64,000 nt of DNA from Nocardioides kribbensis (GTDB lineage: Bacteria; Actinomycetota; Actinomycetes; Propionibacteriales; Nocardioidaceae), in contig NZ_JADCLL010000001.1 in assembly GCF_015070375.1 (NCBI RefSeq), positions 994,501 to 1,058,500 on the forward strand, read 5' to 3'. The notes below the pieces were generated by a model. That model was not told the origin of the DNA, ran no database searches, and worked only from the letters and a program-made list of their open reading frames with translations. A program made the translations under genes and the position numbers. Of the stretch, positions 48,267-57,325 are shown piece after piece. The stretch's first letter is position 1. Every line of letters begins with the position of its first letter.

Positions 48267-49523
48267 TCAGCGGACGGCCCGCACCCGGGGCGAGGCGGTG
48301 TAGCGCTGCGGCTGGGGCGCGCTGGCGCGCAGGTGGATGTTCTGCAGCAGGCCGACGGCGAGCATGCCGGCGAACATCGAGGAGCCGCCGTAGGACACGA
48401 AGGGCAGCGGCACGCCGGTGACGGGCATGATCCCCAGGCACATGCCGATGTTCTGGAAGGCCTGGAAGCCGAACCAGCAGGCGATGCCGGCGGCGGCGAC
48501 GCGGCCGAACACGTCCTCGGTGCGGGTGGCGATGACCAGCGCCCGCCACAGCACGACGAGCAGCAGGGCGATGACGAGGCCGGCGCCGAGCAGGCCGAGC
48601 TCCTCGCCGGCCACGGTGAAGACGAAGTCGGTGTGCTGCTCGGGCACGAACCCCGAGCGGGTCTGCGAGCCGTCGAAGAGGCCCTCGCCGACGAGGCCGC
48701 CGTTGCCGACGGCGATGCGGGCCTGCTCGACGTTGTAGCCGGCGCCGCGCGGGTCGAGGTCGGGGTTGGTGAAGGCCATGAAGCGGTCGACCTGGTAGTC
48801 CTTGAGCACCCCGGCCGCCACCGCGACCGCGGCGGCGGTGACGCCGCCGCCGGCGAGCAGGGCCAGCCACCGGCGCGGGGCCCCGGAGACCGCCAGCACC
48901 CCGAACACGGTCGCGGTCAGCACGAGCATCGTGCCGAGGTCGGGCTGGAGGAGGATGAGCGCGGCGGGCACGGCGGCGATGAGGAGCATCAGCCCCACCT
49001 CGACCCCGCCGACCCGCGAGCGCCAGCGGCCGCGGGCCCGGCCGGCGAGCACGAGGCCCATGCCGATGACCACGGCGAGCTTGGCGAACTCCGAGGGCTG
49101 CACCGACATGCCGCCGAGCATCAGCCACGAGCGCGAGCCGTTGATGGTCGTGCCCATGACGAGCACGAGCACCAGGCCGAGGACCGAGCCGAGGTAGACC
49201 AGCGGCGCCGCGACGCGGACCCAGCGGTGGTCGGAGACGGCCACCCCGGCCATCAGCACCAGGCCGATGGACACGTTGACCAGCTGCTTGTCGCGGTAGG
49301 CCGTGGGGTCGCCCCCGGTGAGGTCGTCACGACCGATCGTGGCCGACCAGACCAGCAGGGTGCCCAGGGTGACCAGGCCGAGCACGGCGCCGAGCAGGAC
49401 CCAGTCGACGCCGGCCCAGCGCAGCCGGGGACGCGTGGTCGCCGACACCGGGGCCGGGCGCAGGCCCGGACGCATGCTCGGTCGGACAGTCGGTCGGACG
49501 GGCGGGCGGACGGTGGTGCTCAC
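48267..49523 (-). CDS. rodA: Peptidoglycan glycosyltransferase RodA
   Basis: A SEDS-family glycan polymerase of 418 residues with about ten membrane helices. Key segments: NGSRSWLMLGGMSVQPSEFAK (external loop and catalytic region), EQHTDFVFTVAGEELG, and VTGVPLPFVSYGGSSMFAG near the end. The Pro/Arg-rich N-terminal repeats (VRPPVRPTVRPSMRPGLRP) are disordered. It works with the class B PBP encoded upstream, overlapping by 4 nt, to build lateral or tip wall. Confidence 0.96.
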   Translation of the reverse strand: MSTTVRPPVRPTVRPSMRPGLRPAPVSATTRPRLRWAGVDWVLLGAVLGLVTLGTLLVWSATIGRDDLTGGDPTAYRDKQLVNVSIGLVLMAGVAVSDHRWVRVAAPLVYLGSVLGLVLVLVMGTTINGSRSWLMLGGMSVQPSEFAKLAVVIGMGLVLAGRARGRWRSRVGGVEVGLMLLIAAVPAALILLQPDLGTMLVLTATVFGVLAVSGAPRRWLALLAGGGVTAAAVAVAAGVLKDYQVDRFMAFTNPDLDPRGAGYNVEQARIAVGNGGLVGEGLFDGSQTRSGFVPEQHTDFVFTVAGEELGLLGAGLVIALLLVVLWRALVIATRTEDVFGRVAAAGIACWFGFQAFQNIGMCLGIMPVTGVPLPFVSYGGSSMFAGMLAVGLLQNIHLRASAPQPQRYTASPRVRAVR

Positions 49524-51697
49524 CGGGACTCCTCCGTGGTCGGCCGCACCGGCGGCAGGATCGAGCCGTCGTCGGCGAAGGTGGGCAGGCCCGCGGGCGG
49601 GGTGGTGCCGGGGATCGCGGCGTCGTCGGCCACGACCGACTCACCGTCCACGCCGTAGAGCGCCTCCCAGATCTTGCGCACCGCCGGGCCCGAGGTGCCC
49701 GAGCCCGTGCCGCCCTGGCTGACCATCATCACCACGACGTAGTCGTCGGAGTAGGACGCGACCCACGAGGTCGACTGCTTGCCGTAGACCTCCGCGGAGC
49801 CGGTCTTGGAGCGGATCGGCACCTCGTCGAGGGGGAAGCCGACCATGCGCCAGGCCATCGTGCCGACGCGGGTGACGTTCTTGAGGGCCTCGTCGACGTA
49901 GCGCAGCGTCTCCTCCGGCAGGTCGACACGACCCTGCACCTGGGGCGGGATCCGCTGGATGACCTTGCCGTCGGGGCCGACGACGGCCTTGCCCACGCGC
50001 GGGGCGTAGAGGGTGCCGCCGTTGGCCAGCGCGCCGTAGGCGCGGGCCAGCTGGAGCGGGGTGACGATGGTGTCGCCCTGGCCGATGGCGAAGTTGACCG
50101 CGTCGCCGGCGCGGTAGGCGAAGCCCTCGACGCAGAACTCCCCGGCGAAGGTGTAGACGAAGTCGGAGGTCTCGGCGTCCTGCGGCTTGTCGGCGATGCC
50201 GCAGTAGTAGTCCTTCATCGACTCGTAGTAGGCCAGCTTCCACTTCCGGTCCGCGATGCGGCCCGAGGCCTCGCCGGGCAGGTCGATGCCGGTCTCGGAG
50301 CCGAAGCCGAAGGCCTGCGCCTCGGCCACGAGCGGGTCCTTGGCGTCGACGTCGCTGACGTCGGAGCCGAAGCGCTGCCAGTAGTCGTAGCCCACGCGGT
50401 AGAAGAAGGTGTTGCAGGAGACCTCGAGGGCCTTGGCGAAGGAGATGAAGCCGTAGGCGCCGGACTCGTAGTTCTTGAAGTCGCGGTTGCCGACGCGGAA
50501 GGAGGAGGAGCAGTTCAGCGACGTGCTCGGTGAGTAGCCGTGGGTGAGCGCACCCGCGGTCATGAACGGCTTCCACGTCGAGCCCGGGGCGAACTGGCCC
50601 TGGGTGGCGCGGCCCAGCAGCGGGGTGCCGGCCGCCTCGGAGAACAGCCGCGAGAGCTGCTTCTGGGTGATGCCGCCGACCCAGACCTCGGGGTCGTAGG
50701 TGGGCTGGCTGGCCATGGCCACGACGCGGCCGGTGTCGGCCTCGAGCACCACCGCGGCGCCGGAGTCGGCGACGTAGTTCTTGCCCGTCACGGTGTCGAA
50801 GGTCGAGCGGGCGGTCGTGATGGTCTGGGCCAACTGGCGCTCCACCACGCCCTGCACGCGCGCGTCGATGGAGGTGACGAGGGTGTCGCCGGGGCGGGCC
50901 TGCACCTCGCCGTCGTCGCCGAGCACGCGGCCCATCGAGTCGACGGCCACCGACTTGTAGCCGGGCATGCCGCGCAGCCAGGCGTCGTACTGCTTCTCGA
51001 CGCCGGCGCGACCGACCGAGGAGGCGCCGTTGACCGAGCTGTCGTCGTCGGCCTCGGCCTGGTCGAGCTCGTCCTCGGTGATCGGGCTGAGGTAGCCCAG
51101 CACGTGGGCCAGGTTGACGCCGTACGGCGAGGGGTAGGACCGCACGGTCTGCTGCTCGGCGAGCACCGCGGGGTAGTCCTCGGGCTGCTCGAGGATCATG
51201 AGCGCGGTGCGCTTGGGCACGTCCTCGGCCACGGGCACCGGCTGGTAGGGAGAGCCGTTCCAGCACGAGCCCTCGACGCTGCCGGGGTCGCCGCAGGTCA
51301 GCAGCGCGCGCCGGATGTCACGGACCGGGGTGCGGCTGACCTCGGCGACCCGCTCGAGCACGGTGCGCTGGTCGCGCGCGCGCAGCTTGCCCAGCAGCGT
51401 GCGATCGACCGAGACCACCCACGAGGTGCGGTTGCTCACCAGGGGTCGGCCCATGTCGTCGACGATGAGGCCGCGCTGGGGCTGCACGACGATGTCGCGC
51501 ACCGACTGGGAGGCGGCCTGGGTCCGGTACTGCTCGCCGCTGACGACCTGGAGGTAGTAGAGGCGCACGCCGAGGGTCGCGAAGAGGGAGAAGACGAGGG
51601 CCTGGATGACCACGAGGCGCAGCCGGCTGCGCCGTGTGCCGGCCTGCTCCTCGCCGTTGACGGTCAGGCCGGTGGGACGGCCGGGGCGCACGCTCAC
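49520..51697 (-). CDS. mrdA: Penicillin-binding protein 2 (elongation transpeptidase)
   Basis: A class B PBP of 725 residues: one N-terminal membrane helix (LVVIQALVFSLFATLGVRLYY), a dimerisation domain (QPQRGLIVDDMGRPLVSN), and a transpeptidase domain with SxxK as GSTWKPF, SxN as SCN in EVSCNTFFYR, and KTG as RSKTGSAEV. It crosslinks peptidoglycan made by RodA. The tail after the transpeptidase is Pro-rich. GTG 51697 overlaps the mreD stop by GTGA. Confidence 0.95.
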   Translation of the reverse strand: MSVRPGRPTGLTVNGEEQAGTRRSRLRLVVIQALVFSLFATLGVRLYYLQVVSGEQYRTQAASQSVRDIVVQPQRGLIVDDMGRPLVSNRTSWVVSVDRTLLGKLRARDQRTVLERVAEVSRTPVRDIRRALLTCGDPGSVEGSCWNGSPYQPVPVAEDVPKRTALMILEQPEDYPAVLAEQQTVRSYPSPYGVNLAHVLGYLSPITEDELDQAEADDDSSVNGASSVGRAGVEKQYDAWLRGMPGYKSVAVDSMGRVLGDDGEVQARPGDTLVTSIDARVQGVVERQLAQTITTARSTFDTVTGKNYVADSGAAVVLEADTGRVVAMASQPTYDPEVWVGGITQKQLSRLFSEAAGTPLLGRATQGQFAPGSTWKPFMTAGALTHGYSPSTSLNCSSSFRVGNRDFKNYESGAYGFISFAKALEVSCNTFFYRVGYDYWQRFGSDVSDVDAKDPLVAEAQAFGFGSETGIDLPGEASGRIADRKWKLAYYESMKDYYCGIADKPQDAETSDFVYTFAGEFCVEGFAYRAGDAVNFAIGQGDTIVTPLQLARAYGALANGGTLYAPRVGKAVVGPDGKVIQRIPPQVQGRVDLPEETLRYVDEALKNVTRVGTMAWRMVGFPLDEVPIRSKTGSAEVYGKQSTSWVASYSDDYVVVMMVSQGGTGSGTSGPAVRKIWEALYGVDGESVVADDAAIPGTTPPAGLPTFADDGSILPPVRPTTEESR

Positions 51698-52209
51698 AGC
51701 AGGGCCGCCCGGCCGGGCTCGAGGCGGCGGAAGGCGGCCATGAGGGGCGGCAGCACGAAGGGGGTGAGCAGGACGTCCCAGACCAGGGCGACGCCGATGA
51801 CCTGGATCATGTCGCCGACCCCGAGCACCGGGTCGCGCAGCAGCAGGCCGCTGATCGCGAAGACCGACGTGCCGACGAAGGACGAGGCGGCGACGGTGCC
51901 GACCACGGTGACCGCGGTGGGTCGTACGTCCTGGCGCACGAGCCCGGCGACGTAGCCCACGACGAGCAGCGCGAGGGCCCAGCGGCCGGCGACGTGGTCG
52001 GCCGGCGGGGCCAGGTCGAGCAGCAGGCCGGCGGCGAAGCCGAGCACCATCGCGAACTGCGGACCCCGCGTCAGCGCCGCGGCCACGACGACCAGCAGGC
52101 ACAGGTTGGGCACGATGCCCTGCCAGGCCAGGTGCGGGAAGAGGGCGACCTGGAGGGCGAGGGCGACCAGCACGGCCAGGCCGGCCACCGCCGCGCGCAG
52201 CGCGCTCAT
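51694..52209 (-). CDS. mreD: Rod-shape determining protein MreD
   Basis: A 171-residue membrane protein with about five helices (AVAGLAVLVALALQVALFP, CLLVVVAAALTRG, GFAAGLLLDLAPP, WALALLVVGYVAGL, VWDVLLTPFVLPPLMA). The LDLAPP and DVLLTPF segments are typical of MreD. It links MreC to the RodA-PBP2 complex and overlaps both mreC and mrdA by 4 nt. Confidence 0.93.
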   Translation of the reverse strand: MSALRAAVAGLAVLVALALQVALFPHLAWQGIVPNLCLLVVVAAALTRGPQFAMVLGFAAGLLLDLAPPADHVAGRWALALLVVGYVAGLVRQDVRPTAVTVVGTVAASSFVGTSVFAISGLLLRDPVLGVGDMIQVIGVALVWDVLLTPFVLPPLMAAFRRLEPGRAALL

Positions 52210-53216
52210 CGCAGCTCCCCCTCGGCGTCGATGACGGCGCGGTCGCTGTCGGTGCCGGCGGGCACGATGACGCCCACCAGGTCGAGGGAGCTGAAGTCGA
52301 CGAAGGGCTCGACGACGGCGCGCTGCGAGGTGTCGCGCAGCGAGCTGTAGACCTGGGTGACACGGCCGACCGGGATGCCGGAGAGGTACGGCGCGCCCGC
52401 GTCGCTGCCCCACGTGACGACGTTGTCGTCGCGCGCCGGCACCGACTGGTCGTCGACCAGCTCGAGGTCGAGCCGACCGCCGTCGCCGAAGGAGCCGCGT
52501 CCGCGCAGGAAGCCGACCTCCATGCTCTCCCCCGCGCGGGCGCCGACGGTCGACTCGGAGTCGATGACCAGCACGACCGTGGCGGTGGTGCTGGTGACCC
52601 GCAGGACGCGGCCCACGAGCCCGTCGTTGTTGACCACCGTCATGTCGGGGGCGAGCCCGGCCTGGGAGCCGGCGTCGAGGGTGACGGTGCTGGAGAAGGA
52701 CTGGGCGGGCCCGACGCCGACCACGCGCGCCGGGACGAGCGTGTGGCCCAGGTCCTCGGCGGTGCGGGTGAGCCCGTCGTACTCCGCCAGGCGGTTGGCG
52801 TCGAGGCCGGCCGTCGCCAGCTCGCCGCGCAGCAGCGAGTTCTCGGCCTCGAGGGCGTCGAGGTCGTCGCGCAGCGATCCCTGCGTGCGGAACCACTCCG
52901 GGATGCTCGCGAAGGGGCGGACCACCGCGGTGGCGCCGGTCTCCACGGGGCCGAGGGCCTCGCCCACCACGCGGCGTGCCGGCTCCAGCGGGGAGTCCTC
53001 GCCGCCGGTGCGGTCGAGCACCATCAGGCTGGTGCTGGCCAGCACCAGCGCCAGCAGCAGGGCGCGGGAGGGACGACGCTGCGGCCCACGGCCCGCGCTC
53101 CAGCGACGCTCGCGCTCGGAGCGGGAGCGGACGGTCGACCCGGAGCGGCCGGGCAGGCCGGACGCGCCGGGCTGGCCGGAGCCGTCGGGGGTGCGCACGC
53201 GCTCGAGCAGGCTCAT
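52206..53216 (-). CDS. mreC: Rod-shape determining protein MreC
   Basis: A 336-residue bitopic protein. A basic cytosolic N-terminus (about 45 residues) is followed by one membrane helix (ALLLALVLASTSLMVLD), a coiled coil (SLRDDLDALEAENSLLRGEL), and the beta-domain with SFSSTVTLDAGSQAGLAPD, NNDGLVGRVLRV, GFLRGRGSFGDGG and VTWGSDAGAPYLSGIPVG. It scaffolds the cell-wall elongation complex outside the membrane. Its ATG shares a base with the mreB TGA. Confidence 0.95.
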   Translation of the reverse strand: MSLLERVRTPDGSGQPGASGLPGRSGSTVRSRSERERRWSAGRGPQRRPSRALLLALVLASTSLMVLDRTGGEDSPLEPARRVVGEALGPVETGATAVVRPFASIPEWFRTQGSLRDDLDALEAENSLLRGELATAGLDANRLAEYDGLTRTAEDLGHTLVPARVVGVGPAQSFSSTVTLDAGSQAGLAPDMTVVNNDGLVGRVLRVTSTTATVVLVIDSESTVGARAGESMEVGFLRGRGSFGDGGRLDLELVDDQSVPARDDNVVTWGSDAGAPYLSGIPVGRVTQVYSSLRDTSQRAVVEPFVDFSSLDLVGVIVPAGTDSDRAVIDAEGELR

Positions 53217-54244
53217 CAGTAGCGCCTCGGGTCGCTCACGAGCACCTGCTGGAGGGCCTCGAACTCCTCGACGCACTTGCCGGCGCCGAGGGCCACCGAG
53301 GTGAGCGGGTCCTCCGCGACGTGGACCGGCATGCCGGTCTCGTGGCGCAGCCGCTCGTCGAGGCCGCGCAGCAGCGCGCCGCCGCCGGTGAGGACGATGC
53401 CGCGGTCCATGATGTCGCCGGCCAGCTCGGGCGGGGTCTGGTCGAGGGTGGCGCGCACCGCGTCGACGATCGCGTGCAGCGGCTCCTCCAGGGCCAGGCG
53501 CACCTCGGCGCTGGAGACCACGACGGTGCGCGGCAGGCCGGAGACCATGTCGCGGCCCCGGATCTCGGCCTCGGGCTCGTCGGGCAGCGGGAACGCCGAG
53601 CCGAGGGTCATCTTGACCTCCTCGGCGGTGCGCTCGCCGAGCATGAGCGAATACTCCTTCTTCATCCACGCCACGATCGCGGCGTCGAGGTCGTCGCCCG
53701 CGGTGCGGATCGACAGGCTGGTCACGATGCCGCCCAGCGAGATCACGGCGACCTCGGTCGTGCCGCCGCCGACGTCGACCACCATGTTGCCGGTGGCCTG
53801 GTGCACCGGCAGGCCCGCGCCGATGGCGGCGGCCATGGGCTCCTCGACGATGTAGACCCGGCGGGCGCCGGCCTGGTAGCCGGCCTCCTTCACCGCGCGC
53901 TGCTCGACCGCGGTGATGCCGCTGGGCACGCAGATGACCATGCGGGGCTTGGCCCACGACCGGCGCCGGTGCACCTGCTGGATGAAGTAGCGCAGCATCT
54001 GCTCGGTGGCCTCGAAGTCGGCGATGACGCCGTCCTTGAGGGGGCGGATGGCGGTGATGTTGTCGGGCGTGCGCCCGATCATCCGCTTGGCCTCGTGGCC
54101 GACCGCGAGGATCTCGCCGGTCGAGGCGTTGAGGGCCACCACGCTGGGCTCGTCGAGCAGGACGCCCCTGCCGCGGGCGTAGACCAGCGTGTTGGCGGTG
54201 CCGAGATCCACGGCCATGTCCCGGCCGAAGAAGCTGTTCGCCAT
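53216..54244 (-). CDS. mreB: Actin-like protein MreB
   Basis: A 342-residue actin-like ATPase that forms membrane-bound filaments guiding wall synthesis. ATP-binding phosphate 1 is MAVDLGTANTLVYARGRG, phosphate 2 VVDVGGGTTEVAVIS, and the adenosine loop IVLTGGGALLRGLDERL. ATG 54244 (MANSFFGRD) was chosen as it gives the usual length; an ATG at 54313 adds 23 Cys-containing residues unlike the family. It begins mreBCD-mrdA-rodA. Confidence 0.96.
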   Translation of the reverse strand: MANSFFGRDMAVDLGTANTLVYARGRGVLLDEPSVVALNASTGEILAVGHEAKRMIGRTPDNITAIRPLKDGVIADFEATEQMLRYFIQQVHRRRSWAKPRMVICVPSGITAVEQRAVKEAGYQAGARRVYIVEEPMAAAIGAGLPVHQATGNMVVDVGGGTTEVAVISLGGIVTSLSIRTAGDDLDAAIVAWMKKEYSLMLGERTAEEVKMTLGSAFPLPDEPEAEIRGRDMVSGLPRTVVVSSAEVRLALEEPLHAIVDAVRATLDQTPPELAGDIMDRGIVLTGGGALLRGLDERLRHETGMPVHVAEDPLTSVALGAGKCVEEFEALQQVLVSDPRRY

Positions 54245-54305
54245 GACTCGTGCCTCGCAGTGCGCTCGTGCCGTGCAGGGGAAGGAGGGCACGACGGACG
54301 GGTCG

Positions 54306-54321
54306 ACCCTCACCCGAGGGT
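54306..54321. promoter_or_regulatory. Palindrome upstream of mreB
   Basis: ACCCTC-ACCC-GAGGGT has perfect 6-bp arms, in the 160-bp gap between ndk and mreB, 62 bp before mreB. It is positioned as an operator for the wall-elongation operon or as a short leader hairpin. No regulator is known from the window. Confidence 0.35.
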
Positions 54322-54404
54322 AAGGACGACCCCGCCCGGTTCGGCGCAGGCACGCCGAGGCGCGTGGTGCGTGTGTGACTCGTGGGGTGGCGACCCCGGT
54401 GGGC

Positions 54405-54812
54405 TCAGAGGCCGGGGAACCAGATCGCGATCTCGCGCTCGGCGGACTCCGGGGAGTCGGAGCCGTGCACGAGGTTCTCGCGGTTCGACAGCGACAGGTC
54501 GCCGCGGATGGTGCCGGGGGCGGCCTTGCGGCCGTCGGTGGCGCCGTTGAGGGCGCGCACGACCTCGATGGCCTCGTCGCCCTCGAGCACGAGCGCGACG
54601 AGCGGGCCGCTGGTGACGAAGGTGCGCAGCGGCGGGTAGAAGTCGCGCTCGACGTGCTCGGCGTAGTGCTCGTCGGCCTTCGCGGCGTCGATGAGGCGGT
54701 GCTCCATGGCCACGATGCGCAGGCCCTTGGCCTCGAAGCGGGAGAGGACCTCCCCGACCAGTCCGCGCTTGACGGTGTCGGGCTTGAGCAGGACGAGGGT
54801 GCGCTGGGTCAT
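54405..54812 (-). CDS. ndk: Nucleoside diphosphate kinase
   Basis: A 135-residue enzyme that balances NTP pools by a phospho-His mechanism; the active His is in NLVHGSDSPESA. RTLVLLKPDTVKRGLVGE and DFYPPLRTFVTSGP are the nucleotide-binding segments. Its start shares ATGA with the stop of the PNPOx-like gene, but TAGGGT at 54820-54825 (minus strand), 7 nt before the ATG, suggests it also has its own leaderless transcript. Confidence 0.98.
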   Translation of the reverse strand: MTQRTLVLLKPDTVKRGLVGEVLSRFEAKGLRIVAMEHRLIDAAKADEHYAEHVERDFYPPLRTFVTSGPLVALVLEGDEAIEVVRALNGATDGRKAAPGTIRGDLSLSNRENLVHGSDSPESAEREIAIWFPGL

Positions 54813-55531
54813 GTTCCGCACCCTAGCGAGGCCCGGCCCGCCGCGACCCGCCGGAGCACGTCGGCGGGCACCGGGGCGTCGGTGAGCGGGTCGCTGACGG
54901 CCTCCCCCAACCGGCGTACGACGGGCACGTGCCCGCCCCACGTGCCGGCCTCGACGTCGGCCTCGTCGTCGACGGGCCCCTCGGCGCGCACCTTCATCGA
55001 GGCCTCGTGCAGCGGCACGGCGAGCACCGCGGTGGCGGCGACCTCCTTGCGGGTGCTGGGCCGCAGCGTGGCCGCGCGACCGGGCACCATGTGGTCCACG
55101 GTGAGGTCCAGGGCACGCGCCTTCTCGGCGGGGTCGGTGACGATCCGGGCGGGGCCGACCACGACCACGGAGCGGTAGTTCATGGAGTGGTGGAAGGCCG
55201 AGCGGGCGGTGACGAGGCCGTCGACCTCGGTGACCGTGACGCAGACCGTCGCCCCCTCGGAGCGGGTGAGCCAGCGGGCCGCGACCGAGCCGTGCACGTA
55301 GAGGGTGCCGTCGTGGTCGGGCCCGTCGAGGTCGACGGCGAAGGCGACCGGCAGCACCAGCGGGTGGTCGCCCACGTCGACGCCGAGGTGGGCGACGAGG
55401 GCGTCCTGGAGCAGCGCGTGCATGGCGGCGCGGTCCTCGACCGCGCGACTGCGACCGCGGGTCACGGTGGTGCGCGGCGTGGGCGAGAGCGGGGTGGGCG
55501 AGCGCGGGGCGGCAGGGGCAGGCGTGGACAC
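54809..55531 (-). CDS. Pyridoxamine 5'-phosphate oxidase-family flavoprotein
   Basis: A 240-residue protein with a split-barrel FMN-binding fold. LVLPVAFAVDLDGPDHDGTLYVHG, then SVAARWLTRSEGATVCVTVTEVDG and SAFHHSMNYRSVVVVG match the family of small FMN/F420/heme-binding proteins usually annotated as pyridoxamine 5'-phosphate oxidase family. It is not a canonical PdxH. It is divergent from a MocR-type regulator across 69 bp, a pairing often seen when MocR proteins control vitamin B6-related genes. GTG 55531 is the best start. Confidence 0.82.
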   Translation of the reverse strand: MSTPAPAAPRSPTPLSPTPRTTVTRGRSRAVEDRAAMHALLQDALVAHLGVDVGDHPLVLPVAFAVDLDGPDHDGTLYVHGSVAARWLTRSEGATVCVTVTEVDGLVTARSAFHHSMNYRSVVVVGPARIVTDPAEKARALDLTVDHMVPGRAATLRPSTRKEVAATAVLAVPLHEASMKVRAEGPVDDEADVEAGTWGGHVPVVRRLGEAVSDPLTDAPVPADVLRRVAAGRASLGCGT

Positions 55532-55569
55532 GACGTCCAGCCTCGCCGTTGAATGGCCCTCGCACACGT

Positions 55570-55600
55570 GCCACTCCTCGACCAGATCGGCAGGCCACTC
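55570..55600. promoter_or_regulatory. Direct repeat in the MocR divergent promoter
   Basis: GCCACTC occurs at 55570-55576 and again at 55594-55600, 24 bp apart, right before the mocR-type GTG and within the divergent promoter. MocR/PdxR regulators characteristically bind direct repeats of this size and spacing, so this is a plausible operator. Confidence 0.45.
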
Positions 55601-56938
55601 GTGACGACGACACTGCCCGTGCACCTCGACCGCCGCGCCGCCGACCCGCTCGGGGTGCAGCTGGGCGACCAGGTGCGGGCGCTGGTCGCGCGGGGAGCCC
55701 TCTCCCCCGGCGACCGGCTGCCCAGCAGCCGCGCCCTGGCCGCCGACCTCGGGGTGGCGCGCACGGTCGCCGAGCAGGCCTACGCCCAGCTGGTGGCCGA
55801 GGGCTGGCTGGAGGGACGCCACGGGTCGGGCACCTTCGTCACCGCCCTCCACGCACGGGTCGCACCGCCGCCCGCGCGGCCGGCTCCCGCACCCCCCGGC
55901 CCGGCGCTGGTGCGCCTCGACGCCGGCACCCCGTGGATCGACCCGCGCCACCGGGCGGCCTGGCGGCGCGCGTGGCGCGAGGTGTCGGCGAGCCTCCCGC
56001 CCCGCGGCTACGACGACCCGCGTGGCCTGCCGGAGCTGCGGGAGGCCCTGGCCGAGCGGCTCGCCCGCACGCGGGGCCTGGTGCTCGACCCCGACGAGGT
56101 GCTCGTCACCGCCGGCACCACCGACGGGCTCCGCCACCTCCTGGGCGTCCTCCCGCCCGGCCCGGTCGGCGTCGAGGACCCCGGCTACCGCGCCGCGGTC
56201 GAGACGGTGCGCGGCACCGGCCGCGAGGTGCGTGACCTCCCCGCGCTCGCCCCCGTCGACGACCTCGCCGGCTGCGCCGCCGCCTACGTCACCCCCGCCC
56301 ACCAGCACCCCCTCGGTCCGCCGATGCCCGCCGCGCACCGGCTGCGCCTGCTCGAGGCCGCGCGGCGCGCCGACGCCGTCGTGGTGGAGGACGACTACGA
56401 CTCCGAGTTCCGCTACGACGTCGCGCCCATCCCCGCCCTGGCCGCACTCGACCGCGACCGGGTCGCCTACCTCGGCACCACCAGCAAGACCGTCGCCCCC
56501 AGCCTGCGCCTGGGCTGGCTGGTGCCGCCGGCCCACCTGGTCACGGCCGTGTGCGAGCGCCGGGCCGCCACGCACGACGCGGCCTCCTGGCCCGCCCAGC
56601 GGGCCCTGCTCTCGCTGCTGCGCGACGGCTACGTCGACCAGGTCGTCCGCTCCGCGCGCCGCACGTACGCCGAGCGCGCGGCCCGCGTCGTGGCCGCGCT
56701 CGCGCCCCTCGGGGAGCCGGCCGGCCCCCCGGCGGGCATGTACGTCACAGTGCCGCTCGACGCCGACCGCGCGCAGGCCGCCCAGGACGCGGCGCGGGCC
56801 GCGGGCTTCGACGTGCCGCTGCTGGCCGACTACGCCCGCGGCTCGGGGGCGACCGGGCTGGTGGTGGGCTTCGGCGGCTGCACCGACGCCGAGCTCGACC
56901 GGGCCCTGGCCGCGCTGGCGGGTGCGGCCCGGGGGTGA
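55601..56938 (+). CDS. MocR/PdxR-type GntR regulator with aminotransferase domain
   Basis: A 445-residue fusion of an N-terminal GntR winged helix (DQVRALVARGALSPGDRLPS, LAADLGVARTVAEQAYAQL, GSGTFV; about 15-80) and a fold-type I aminotransferase domain that binds PLP as effector. PLP-site segments are YVTPAHQHPLG, VVEDDYDSEFRY and the Lys in LGTTSKTVAPSLRLGW. It probably senses PLP and controls the divergent PNPOx-like gene and itself. GTG 55601 fits the family N-terminus (TLPVHLDRR) better than an ATG at 55553. Confidence 0.9.
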   Translation: MTTTLPVHLDRRAADPLGVQLGDQVRALVARGALSPGDRLPSSRALAADLGVARTVAEQAYAQLVAEGWLEGRHGSGTFVTALHARVAPPPARPAPAPPGPALVRLDAGTPWIDPRHRAAWRRAWREVSASLPPRGYDDPRGLPELREALAERLARTRGLVLDPDEVLVTAGTTDGLRHLLGVLPPGPVGVEDPGYRAAVETVRGTGREVRDLPALAPVDDLAGCAAAYVTPAHQHPLGPPMPAAHRLRLLEAARRADAVVVEDDYDSEFRYDVAPIPALAALDRDRVAYLGTTSKTVAPSLRLGWLVPPAHLVTAVCERRAATHDAASWPAQRALLSLLRDGYVDQVVRSARRTYAERAARVVAALAPLGEPAGPPAGMYVTVPLDADRAQAAQDAARAAGFDVPLLADYARGSGATGLVVGFGGCTDAELDRALAALAGAARG

Positions 56939-56950
56939 CGCCCGGGAGGG

Positions 56951-57325
56951 CTAGACCGGCTCGGGTCCGCCGTCGCGCTCCAGGGCGGCGTAGGCCGCGG
57001 CGCGCTCGCGCTCGATCTTGACCCCGAGAAGGACGGCGGTGCCCCACAGCAGCGCGAAGACCGCGCCGAGGAAGAACATGATCGGCACCACGAAGCCGAG
57101 CAGCACCGCGGCCGCCTGCACCACCCAGCCGGCGGTGTAGGCCCACTCCGCGCGCAGCATCCCGGCCAGCAGGACGCAGGCGACGGCTAGCCCCAGGCCG
57201 ATGGCCAGGCCGACGCCGGTGGAGACGTCGGTCAGGGTCAGCAGCACCGGGGTGGTGAGGCCGAGGGTGATCGCCTCGAGGCTGAGGATCGCGGCGCACA
57301 TGCCGCGCTTGGGCGAGCGCTTCAC
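56951..57325 (-). CDS. DUF4233 membrane protein
   Basis: A 124-residue protein with four hydrophobic segments (MCAAILSLEAITLGLTTPVL, GLAIGLGLAVACVLLAGML, GWVVQAAAVLLGFVVPIMFF, LGAVFALLWGTAVLLGV). KRSPKRGMCAAIL at the start is conserved in this actinobacterial family, which almost always sits between folC and ndk. Function unknown. GTG 57325 overlaps the folC stop by GTGA. Confidence 0.9.
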   Translation of the reverse strand: MKRSPKRGMCAAILSLEAITLGLTTPVLLTLTDVSTGVGLAIGLGLAVACVLLAGMLRAEWAYTAGWVVQAAAVLLGFVVPIMFFLGAVFALLWGTAVLLGVKIERERAAAYAALERDGGPEPV

